Assembly (NCBI RefSeq): GCF_002327105.1
Contig: NZ_CP023406.1
Span: forward strand, 1,364,001 to 1,428,000
Origin: Luteimonas chenhongjianii
Lineage (GTDB): Bacteria; Pseudomonadota; Gammaproteobacteria; Xanthomonadales; Xanthomonadaceae
Length of the DNA stretch: 64,000 nt
Direction of reading: 5' to 3'
The notes under the pieces were generated by a model. The model was not told the DNA's origin. It did no database searches and saw only the letters and a list, made by a program, of their open reading frames with translations. How positions within the stretch are numbered: position 1 is the first letter of the stretch; each line of letters opens with the position of its first letter. This document shows, one piece after another, positions 57,656 to 64,000 of the stretch. The position numbers were made by a program, and so were the translations under genes.

Positions 57656-59539
57656 ATGCTTGAATTTCCCCGCTGGAAGTACGCCCTGATCCTGGTGGTG
57701 CTGGTCCTGGCTGCGCTGTATGCGCTGCCCAACGCCTACCAGAAGAACCCGTCGGTGCAGATCACCCCGAGCACCAGTGAGGCGCGCATCGACGAGGCCC
57801 TGCGCCAGCGCGTGGAGGTCCTGCTGAGCGAAGCCGGCGTGACGCCGATCGGCACGGAGATCGATGACAATCATCTGCTCGTGCGGTTGCATGACGCGGA
57901 TGCGCAGACAGTGGCCTCCGACGTGCTGCGTCCGGCGCTGGGCGAGAACTATTCGGTCGCGTTGAACCTCGCTTCGACCGTGCCCCAGTGGCTGTCGGAT
58001 CTGGGCGCACGGCCGATGTCGCTGGGCCTCGACCTCCAGGGCGGCGTGCATTTCGTGATGCAGGTCGACCAGGCCGCGGCGCTGCAGAAGCGCGTGGAAG
58101 GTTACGCGGACGGCATCCGGACAGCGCTGCGCGACGCACGCATCGGCTATTCCAGCGTCGAGCGCCGCAACGACAACACCATCGGCGTGGTGCTGGTGGA
58201 GGGGGCGGACGTCAACGCCGCCCGCGCACGCATCATGGAAAGCCTGGCCAGCGCGTCGGGCCAGGTGGTCGGCGGCAGTGGCCCGCAGGTGCTGGCCGAC
58301 GGCAACCGCATCACCGTGCGCCTGTCGCAGGGCGAGATCGACCGCATCGCTGCCGACGCGGTCGAGCAGAACCGCACCGTGATCTCCAACCGCATCAACG
58401 CGATCGGCGTTGCCGAGCCGGTGCTGCAGCGCCAGGGCGAGGACCGCCTGGTCATCCAGCTGCCCGGTCTGCAGGACACCGCCGAGGCCAAGCGCCTGAT
58501 CGGCGCGACCGCGACGCTCGAGTTCCGCGCCGTCACCGGCGACGAGAACCAGGCCGCAGCAGTGGTCGCGTCGGGAAGCATCCCGGCCGACTCGCGCATC
58601 TACTACAACGAGACCGGCACGCCGCTGCTGCTGTCGCGCCGCATCCTGGTATCGGGCGATCAGCTGATCAATGCCAATCCGACCACCGATTCGCAGACCG
58701 GCACTCCGTCCGTGAGCATCACGCTCAACAGCGCGGGCGGCAAGCGCATGCTCGACCACACGCTGCAGAACGTCGGCCAGCGCCTGGGCATCGTCTACGT
58801 CGAGCGCATTCCGACCGTCCGTATGGTCGACGGCGAGGAAGTGCGATCTTCGCGCAGCATCGAGCGCGTCATCAGCTCTTCGACGATCCGCGGCGTATTC
58901 GGGCGCGAGTTCCAGACCACCGGCCTGTCCCGCGAAGAAGCCAACGACCTGGCCCGCCAGCTCAAGGCCGGCGCACTGGCCGCGCCGATGGACTTCGTCG
59001 AGGAACGCGTTGTCGGCCCGAGCCTGGGCGCGGAGAACGTGGAGCGCGGTCTGACCGCGGTGGCCTACGCATTCGTCTTCACGCTGATCTTCTTCATGCT
59101 GTACTACCGCATGTTCGGCATCGTGACCTGCCTGGCGCTGATCCTGAACCTGCTGATCGTGGTCGCGGTGATGTCGCTGTTCGGCGCCACGATGTCCTTG
59201 CCGGGCTTCGCTGGTCTGGCGTTGTCGATCGGCCTGTCGGTCGACGCCAACGTGCTGATCAACGAGCGCATCCGCGAGGAGCTGCGCGCGGGCATGCCGC
59301 CCAAGGCGGCGATCGTGACCGGCTATGAGAAGGCGTCGGACACCATCTTCGACTCCAACCTCACCGGCATCATCGCGGGCGTTGCGCTGTATGCCTTCGG
59401 TACCGGCCCGCTGCAGGGCTTCGCGGTCACGCTGGTGATCGGCATCGTCGCCTCGATGTTCACCGCGATCGTCGTGTCGCGTGCGCTGGTCACGTTGATC
59501 TATGCGCCGCGCAAGAAGCTCAAGTCCCTGGCGATCTGA
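57656..59539 (+). CDS. secD: Protein translocase subunit SecD
   Basis: A 627-residue RND-family inner-membrane protein that, with SecF, uses the proton gradient to pull preproteins into the periplasm. It has an N-terminal membrane helix (about 8-27), a large periplasmic head with the motif GLDLQGGVHFVMQVD near residue 123, and five C-terminal membrane helices including GLALSIGLSVDANVLINERI. ATG 57656 is preceded by CCGAGGCAACGCA. It overlaps nothing; secF follows after 15 bp. Confidence 0.97.
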   Translation: MLEFPRWKYALILVVLVLAALYALPNAYQKNPSVQITPSTSEARIDEALRQRVEVLLSEAGVTPIGTEIDDNHLLVRLHDADAQTVASDVLRPALGENYSVALNLASTVPQWLSDLGARPMSLGLDLQGGVHFVMQVDQAAALQKRVEGYADGIRTALRDARIGYSSVERRNDNTIGVVLVEGADVNAARARIMESLASASGQVVGGSGPQVLADGNRITVRLSQGEIDRIAADAVEQNRTVISNRINAIGVAEPVLQRQGEDRLVIQLPGLQDTAEAKRLIGATATLEFRAVTGDENQAAAVVASGSIPADSRIYYNETGTPLLLSRRILVSGDQLINANPTTDSQTGTPSVSITLNSAGGKRMLDHTLQNVGQRLGIVYVERIPTVRMVDGEEVRSSRSIERVISSSTIRGVFGREFQTTGLSREEANDLARQLKAGALAAPMDFVEERVVGPSLGAENVERGLTAVAYAFVFTLIFFMLYYRMFGIVTCLALILNLLIVVAVMSLFGATMSLPGFAGLALSIGLSVDANVLINERIREELRAGMPPKAAIVTGYEKASDTIFDSNLTGIIAGVALYAFGTGPLQGFAVTLVIGIVASMFTAIVVSRALVTLIYAPRKKLKSLAI

Positions 59540-59554
59540 CGGGAGAACCCACAG

Positions 59555-60520
59555 ATGAAAATTTTCCCGTTGACACTTATCCCGGCCAACACCCGCATCG
59601 ACTTCATGCGGATGCGGCACATCTGGGTCGCGTTGTTCGTCCTGCTGTCCATTGCCTCGGTCGCGGTGGTGGGGCTGAAGGGCTTCAATTTCGCCCTCGA
59701 CTTCACCGGCGGCACTGCCGTCAATGTCCGCTTCGAGCAGGCCGTCAGCGTCGACGACGTGCGCGAGCGCCTGGAGACGGCAGGCATCGCCAACGCCCAG
59801 GTGCAGACCTTCGGCAGCGGCACCGACCTGCTCATCCGGGTGCGTGGTGAGGAAGACCAGACGAACGTGGACGGCAATGCCGAGCTTGCCGCGAGCGTGC
59901 TGTCGGCGGCATCCACGCCGGAGAATCCCGGCCGGATCCTGAGCACCGAGTCGATCGGTTCGCAGGTGTCGGGCGACCTGCGCAAGAACGCCATCTACGC
60001 GGCGATCTTCGTGCTGGTGGGCTTCCTGCTCTACATCAGCGTGCGCTTCGAATGGAAGTTCGCGGTCGTCGCCAGCCTGACCACGCTGTTCGACGTGATG
60101 GTGGTGGCTGCGTTGTTCTCGCTGACCGGGCGTGAGTTCGATCTCACCGTGCTGGCTGGTCTGCTCTCGGTGATGGGCTTCTCGATCAACGACACCATCG
60201 TGGTCTTCGACCGCGTGCGCGAGAACTTCCGCGTACTGCGCGCCGATCCGCTGGAGGTGTTCAACCGGTCGATCAACCAGACCCTGTCGCGCACCATCAT
60301 CACCTCGCTGGTGTTTTTCCTGTCGGTGCTCGCCCTGTTCCTCTACGGCGGCGGTTCGCTCGAAGGCCTGGCGCTGACCCAGATGTTAGGCGCACTGGTC
60401 GGTACCCTGTCGTCGATCTTCATTGCTTGCCCGCTGCTGACATATGGCGCGCTGAAGGTGACCAAGCAGGACCTGCTGCCGAAGGCGCGCGACGAGGAAG
60501 CGTTGGCGCGCCGTCCCTGA
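59555..60520 (+). CDS. secF: Protein translocase subunit SecF
   Basis: A 321-residue partner of SecD. It has the N-terminal membrane helix WVALFVLLSIASVAVVGLKG, the periplasmic motif ALDFTGGTAVNVRFEQ, and five further membrane helices, with SVMGFSINDTIVVFDRVREN as the conserved TM4 segment. The start (MKIFPLTLIPANTRIDFMRM) has GGGAG upstream. An intrinsic terminator 49 bp after the stop ends the queA-secF cluster. Confidence 0.97.
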   Translation: MKIFPLTLIPANTRIDFMRMRHIWVALFVLLSIASVAVVGLKGFNFALDFTGGTAVNVRFEQAVSVDDVRERLETAGIANAQVQTFGSGTDLLIRVRGEEDQTNVDGNAELAASVLSAASTPENPGRILSTESIGSQVSGDLRKNAIYAAIFVLVGFLLYISVRFEWKFAVVASLTTLFDVMVVAALFSLTGREFDLTVLAGLLSVMGFSINDTIVVFDRVRENFRVLRADPLEVFNRSINQTLSRTIITSLVFFLSVLALFLYGGGSLEGLALTQMLGALVGTLSSIFIACPLLTYGALKVTKQDLLPKARDEEALARRP

Positions 60521-60568
60521 GATCGGCATTCCGGTCGCCGCCAGGCGCCGGAATGAGCGTTGTACGAA

Positions 60569-60596
60569 GAAGCCGCGCATTGCGCGGCTTCTTTTT
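60569..60596 (+). terminator. Intrinsic terminator after secF
   Basis: GAAGCCGCGCA/TGCGCGGCTTC (60569-60579 and 60581-60591) pair almost without a loop base; with a few pairs opened it forms a stem ending in TTTTT (60592-60596). It has nearly the same core as the suhB terminator about 190 bp away on the other strand. Confidence 0.88.
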
Positions 60597-60763
60597 GTGG
60601 GATTGCCACTCACCGTGGACCTGGAGCCGGAAGGCAGTGCGCCGACTGGATGTGCGTCGCGCACACAGATGCGGATACCCGCTGACACAGGTGCCGTCCG
60701 GAGCGCGCTCCGCCGGCGGTCGCTCGCCGATGGCGGACGCGCAGCCCGGCGATGATCCGCAAC

Positions 60764-60788
60764 AAAAAAGGCCGCGCAATGCGCGGCC
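60764..60788 (-). terminator. Intrinsic terminator after suhB (minus strand)
   Basis: GGCCGCGCA/TGCGCGGCC (60770-60778 and 60780-60788) is preceded on the plus strand by AAAAAA (60764-60769). Read on the minus strand this is a stem followed by six T, 29 bp downstream of the suhB stop codon. The region between the secF and suhB terminators shows nothing else. Confidence 0.88.
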
Positions 60789-60817
60789 TCTCCGGAGTGC
60801 CCAGGGTGAGCGGCGGC

Positions 60818-61645
60818 TCAGAACTCCTTGGCGTAACCCGAATCGACCAGGCTCTTCTGCAGCGGCGTGACGATGTGCACGTTGCCTGCCACGACCTGGC
60901 GTCCGCCCGCGAAAGCCACGTTCATCGGCCCGAGGGTGGCGCCCTTGAAGTCGCTGACGCGGCCACCGGCCTCGCGGACCAGCAGCACGCCGGCCGCAAT
61001 GTCCCAGGGGTGCACGCCGGCCTCGAAATAGCCGTCGGTGCGGGCCGCGGCGACATAGGCCAGGTCCAGCGCGGCTGAACCGGTACGGCGGATGTCCTCG
61101 GCCGACTCGAGCAGCGTTTCGACCGCGCGCAGCTGCGCGCCGACGCGCTTGCGTTCGCGCGGGGCAAAGCCGGTCGAGAGCAGGGCGCCAGTCAGTTCGC
61201 GGCGTTCGGACACCCGGATGCGGCGCTCATTGAGTTGCGCGCCGGCGCCGCGGGTCGCGGTGAACAGCTCATTGCGCAATGGATCGAAGATCACGCCGTG
61301 CAGCGGCTCGCCGCCTTCGACCAGCGCGATGGACACGCACCAGTGGGGCAGGCCACGCAGGTAGTTGCTGGTGCCGTCGAGCGGATCGATGACCCAGGTG
61401 TAGCGGCTCTGACCACCGCGGCCCGGCTTGGCGCCGCCTTCTTCGCCGAGCACGGCGTATTCGGGATAGGCGCGGCGCAGTTCCTTGACGATCGCCTCTT
61501 CGGCGAGGCCATCGACCTCGCTCGCGTAATCGTGGCGCGCCTTCTCGACGACGTTGAGCGCATCGAGCTTGTGCATGTTGCGCAACAGGACGCCGCCGCC
61601 GGCGCGCGCCGCCTTGACCATGACATTGACAGCAGGTTGAAGCAT
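60818..61645 (-). CDS. suhB: Inositol-1-monophosphatase family protein SuhB
   Basis: A 275-residue Mg2+-dependent phosphatase. The two signature motifs are present: [19 protein letters not shown] (near residue 83, metal ligands) and [17 protein letters not shown] (near 212), with GEEGG at about 67. In E. coli SuhB also joins the rRNA antitermination complex (NusB, NusE), so it may act in rRNA transcription here too. It is divergent from trmJ across 86 bp, as in many Gammaproteobacteria. Confidence 0.93.
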   Translation of the reverse strand: MLQPAVNVMVKAARAGGGVLLRNMHKLDALNVVEKARHDYASEVDGLAEEAIVKELRRAYPEYAVLGEEGGAKPGRGGQSRYTWVIDPLDGTSNYLRGLPHWCVSIALVEGGEPLHGVIFDPLRNELFTATRGAGAQLNERRIRVSERRELTGALLSTGFAPRERKRVGAQLRAVETLLESAEDIRRTGSAALDLAYVAAARTDGYFEAGVHPWDIAAGVLLVREAGGRVSDFKGATLGPMNVAFAGGRQVVAGNVHIVTPLQKSLVDSGYAKEF

Positions 61646-61731
61646 CGCGGAGGTCTCCGGGCGCGGGCGGGATCGAGGGGAAAAAGAGCGGTGCCGGCGC
61701 TGGGCCGGTCGCGCAGTTTACCATTCGCGTC

Positions 61732-62541
61732 ATGCAAGCGCCCCTGAATTCCGACACCGGCATGGACACGACCAACGCAATCGATCTCGCCGACCGCATC
61801 CGCATCGTGCTTGTGGGCACCCAGCACCCCGGCAACATCGGCTCGGCCGCCCGCGCGATCAAGACCATGGGGCTGCACCGGCTGGTGCTGGTCGCCCCGC
61901 AGAAGTTTCCGCACAACGAGGCCGACATGATGGCGGCCGGCGCCGAGGACGTGCTCAACGCTGCGGTCGAAGTGGCAACGCTGGCCGAGGCGGTCGCCGA
62001 TTGCCGGCTGGTGCTCGGCTGCACCGCGCGCAGTCGTCGCGTGCAGCTGCGCGAACTGCGGCCGCGCGAGGCGGCGGCATCCGTGCGCGTCGAGGCCGGC
62101 GCCGGCGGCGAGGTGGCGCTGGTGTTCGGCCGTGAACGCACGGGCCTCGACAACGACGAACTGCAGCTGTGCCATGCCGCCGTGCATATTCCCGCCAATC
62201 CCGAGTACAGCTCGCTGAATCTCGCAGCCGCAGTGCAGGTGCTCAGTTACGAAGTGCGACTGGCGCTGCTGGGCGAAGGCGACGCGCCGCCTGCGGTGAT
62301 CGCGTCGGCGAATCCGGAGGCGGTTCCGCACGCGGAGCTCGAAGGCTTCTTCGCCCAGCTGGCCGACACGCTGGACGCGATCGATTTCCACAAGGGACGC
62401 GCGCCGGATTCGGCGATGCGCAAGTTGCGGCGACTGTTCGTGCGCACCGGGCTCGACCACAAGGAGGTCCGCCTGCTGCGCGGCATCCTCGCCGACGCCC
62501 AGCGCATGGCGCGACTGGCGGGAACGCGCGACGCCGGATGA
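61732..62541 (+). CDS. trmJ: tRNA (cytidine/uridine-2'-O-)-methyltransferase TrmJ
   Basis: A 269-residue SPOUT (TrmH-class) methyltransferase that modifies ribose 32 of tRNA anticodon loops. All three knot motifs are visible: VLVGTQHPGNIGSAARAIKT, LVFGRERTGLDNDEL and IPANPEYSSLNLAAAVQVL. The C-terminal extension (about residues 185-260) is typical of TrmJ. The start is uncertain: ATG 61732 or 61762 (MDTTNAIDLAD). No Shine-Dalgarno sequence precedes 61732, and a TACCAT -10-like box ends only 7 bp upstream. It is divergent from suhB. Confidence 0.9.
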   Translation: MQAPLNSDTGMDTTNAIDLADRIRIVLVGTQHPGNIGSAARAIKTMGLHRLVLVAPQKFPHNEADMMAAGAEDVLNAAVEVATLAEAVADCRLVLGCTARSRRVQLRELRPREAAASVRVEAGAGGEVALVFGRERTGLDNDELQLCHAAVHIPANPEYSSLNLAAAVQVLSYEVRLALLGEGDAPPAVIASANPEAVPHAELEGFFAQLADTLDAIDFHKGRAPDSAMRKLRRLFVRTGLDHKEVRLLRGILADAQRMARLAGTRDAG

Positions 62542-62612
62542 GCGCGCAGCCGCTGTCGCGCGACCTCCGATTGGGCTAGGCTCGCCGCTTCATCCACGTC
62601 ATCGGATCGGTC

Positions 62613-63536
62613 TTGGCCTTGCGTCCTTTCTTCCGCTGGCTCACGACGGGGATGGTGCTGGCACTGGCGATCACGGCTTCACCCGCCGCCGAACCGCGCA
62701 AGGTGCTGGTGCTCGGTCGCATCAGCGACGATCCAACGGCGCACTACGAACAGCTCAGGCCGCTGCTGGACTACGTCGTCTCCCGCATGGGCGATGTCGG
62801 CATCACCGAAGGTCGCGTGCTGATGGCGCGCGACGTCCAGCAAATGCAGAGCTATCTGCGCCGCGGCCGGGTGGACTGGGTGACCGAGACCGCCAGCGGT
62901 GCGATGCGCCTCGAGGCTCGCGCAGGCGCGCGGGCGCTGCTGCTGACCGAGCGGCATGGCGTGAGCCGTTACCACACGGTCTACTTCGCCCGGCGCGAGA
63001 GCGGCATCGGCGCGCTCGAGGACCTGCGCGGTCGCAGTATCGGATTCCAGAACCGGCAGTCGACGAGCGCCTATTTCGTGCCCGCCGCCGAGCTGCTTGC
63101 CCAGGGGCTGCCGCTGGAGATCCTGCTGTCCCCGCGCGATGCACCCGAGCCGGGCTCGGTGGGCTATCTGTTCGGGCGCTCGGAATTCAACATCGCCTCA
63201 TGGGTGCACAAGGGACTGGTCGATGCCGGGGCGATGAGCAATCTCGACTGGGACAGCCCGCGCCAGGTGCCCCCGGCGTTCAAGCGCGACTTCGTGATCT
63301 TCCACGAGAGTGCGCCGTTCCCGCGCGCGCTGGAAATGGTCCGCGGCGACCTGGAACCGCGTGTGGCGGAGCGGCTGCGCGAAGTGCTGATCGAGGCCCG
63401 GGACGATCCTGCAGCTGCCGACGCGCTTCGCCAGTTCTTCCGCACAACCGCCTTCCTGCCCATCGATGCGGATACCCGGGCGGGGCTCGATGGGCTGCGC
63501 GACGGTGTGGCCCGCGTCGTGGCGGACGTCGAGTGA
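62613..63536 (+). CDS. PhnD/SsuA-type periplasmic substrate-binding protein
   Basis: A 307-residue exported binding protein of the phosphate/phosphonate (PhnD, TauA) class. The signal peptide occupies about residues 1-25 (MVLALAITASPAAE); the mature domain has LEDLRGRSIGFQNRQSTSAYFVPAA and WDSPRQVPPAFKRDFVIFHE. No ABC permease or ATPase gene follows. Instead the stop codon overlaps the start of a membrane sensor gene as GTGA, so it probably delivers a ligand to that sensor rather than to a transporter. The start is taken as TTG at 62613 (TTG 62619 is also possible); no ATG fits upstream of the signal peptide. Confidence 0.82.
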   Translation: MALRPFFRWLTTGMVLALAITASPAAEPRKVLVLGRISDDPTAHYEQLRPLLDYVVSRMGDVGITEGRVLMARDVQQMQSYLRRGRVDWVTETASGAMRLEARAGARALLLTERHGVSRYHTVYFARRESGIGALEDLRGRSIGFQNRQSTSAYFVPAAELLAQGLPLEILLSPRDAPEPGSVGYLFGRSEFNIASWVHKGLVDAGAMSNLDWDSPRQVPPAFKRDFVIFHESAPFPRALEMVRGDLEPRVAERLREVLIEARDDPAAADALRQFFRTTAFLPIDADTRAGLDGLRDGVARVVADVE

Positions 63537-64000
63537 AACTGCGCGCGAGCCTGCAAACGGCGTTCCTGGCGCTGATGGCGGCGACCGTTCTGATCGGGCT
63601 GGTGTCGGTGGCCCTGGTCATGCAGCAGCAGAAGCAGTCACAGCGGCAGATCGTCACGCTGAGCCAGCGCTCGATGCATGCGCTGGCTTCGCAGCGCCTG
63701 CTCTCGCGCGGCGAAGCGGTGTCGGCGCAGCTCGCCGATGCCCTGGTGAATCCGCTGTACTACTCCGATCTCGAAGCGATCGGCAGCGCCGTTGGCAACG
63801 TGCTGCGCCAGCCCGATGTGAGCTACGTGCTCGTCTATGATGCCCAGGGGCGCCTGGTCCACGACGGCAGCCAGGACATCGAACGCTACGGCCAGCGCAT
63901 GAGCGATCCATTCGCGCTGGAGGTCATCGGCGCCGGCGGGCAGCTCGTCCAGCGCGACGATTCGATGCTCGACGTCTCCACGCCCATCCGAATCGGCGAT
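63533..64000 (+). CDS. Membrane sensor protein, N-terminal part (continues beyond window)
   Basis: A frame of 156 codons runs to the end of the window without a stop. It begins with GTG at 63533, overlapping the previous TGA (GTGA). It has an N-terminal transmembrane helix (KLRASLQTAFLALMAATVLIG ... VALVMQQQ, about residues 8-30), a helical stretch with SRGEAVSAQLADALVNPLYY, and a PAS/dCACHE-like extracytoplasmic domain with PDVSYVLVYDAQGRLVHDGS. The layout is that of signal-transduction proteins (histidine kinase, diguanylate cyclase or chemoreceptor); the output domain lies outside the window. It is coupled to the binding protein before it. Confidence 0.75.
   Translation, partial: MKLRASLQTAFLALMAATVLIGLVSVALVMQQQKQSQRQIVTLSQRSMHALASQRLLSRGEAVSAQLADALVNPLYYSDLEAIGSAVGNVLRQPDVSYVLVYDAQGRLVHDGSQDIERYGQRMSDPFALEVIGAGGQLVQRDDSMLDVSTPIRIGD

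Overview
The window is about 64 kb of GC-rich gammaproteobacterial chromosome. The gene content and order fit the family Lysobacteraceae (Xanthomonadaceae), close to Luteimonas or Lysobacter. The grounds are an expanded S10/spc/alpha ribosomal cluster without rpmJ after secY, a class II DAHP synthase, an S46 dipeptidyl-peptidase, an AcnD/PrpF-type methylcitrate operon and many short GC-rich hairpin terminators. The taxon is inferred from gene content, not from a database search. I see no phage, IS element, CRISPR array or tRNA/rRNA gene.

Layout. (1) 1-9892: ribosomal cluster rplP(partial)-rpmC-rpsQ-rplN-rplX-rplE-rpsN-rpsH-rplF-rplR-rpsE-rpmD-rplO-secY-rpsM-rpsK-rpsD-rpoA-rplQ, closed by an intrinsic terminator. 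Several gaps inside it are long and hairpin-rich. (2) 10-18.5 kb: dsbB, class II aroG, a minus-strand translationally coupled operon typA-thpR-DUF2127, then ppiB, a class I/II aminotransferase and mdh, followed by a 63-bp tandem repeat. (3) 18.5-28.8 kb: a complete 2-methylcitrate (propionate) locus. It has prpE, then a divergently transcribed fusion of a MerR-like helix-turn-helix domain to a citrate synthase domain, then prpB, an uncharacterised membrane protein, prpC, acnD and prpF. (4) 28.9-37.3 kb: small hypotheticals, GST, a SleB-like hydrolase, fadH, an alcohol dehydrogenase-like oxidoreductase, an OmpA-type porin and a pseudouridine synthase. (5) 37.6-43.3 kb: threonine catabolism (kbl, tdh) split by a Na/Pi cotransporter, a decayed second kbl copy and a predicted HExxH metallopeptidase. 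(6) 43.4-51.9 kb: S46 peptidase, histidine phosphatase-folC-SPOR protein-purF-DUF455 ferritin-like protein, and upp. (7) 52.3-54.4 kb: class III aminotransferase divergent from an Lrp/AsnC regulator, followed by a 77-79-bp tandem repeat. (8) 54.8-64 kb: queA-tgt-yajC-secD-secF, suhB/trmJ (divergent), and a PhnD-type binding protein coupled to a membrane sensor protein that runs off the window.

The genes are mostly housekeeping: translation, Sec export, tRNA queuosine, purine, folate and aromatic synthesis. The parts most worth following up are the propionate locus and the traces of recent rearrangement. The propionate locus has no PrpR-type regulator but carries an HTH-citrate synthase fusion facing an AT-rich, repeat-containing intergenic operator. 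It also has an unknown membrane protein and an internal terminator. The rearrangement is shown by a truncated, frameshifted kbl copy in direct orientation with the intact kbl, on the other side of the phosphate transporter.
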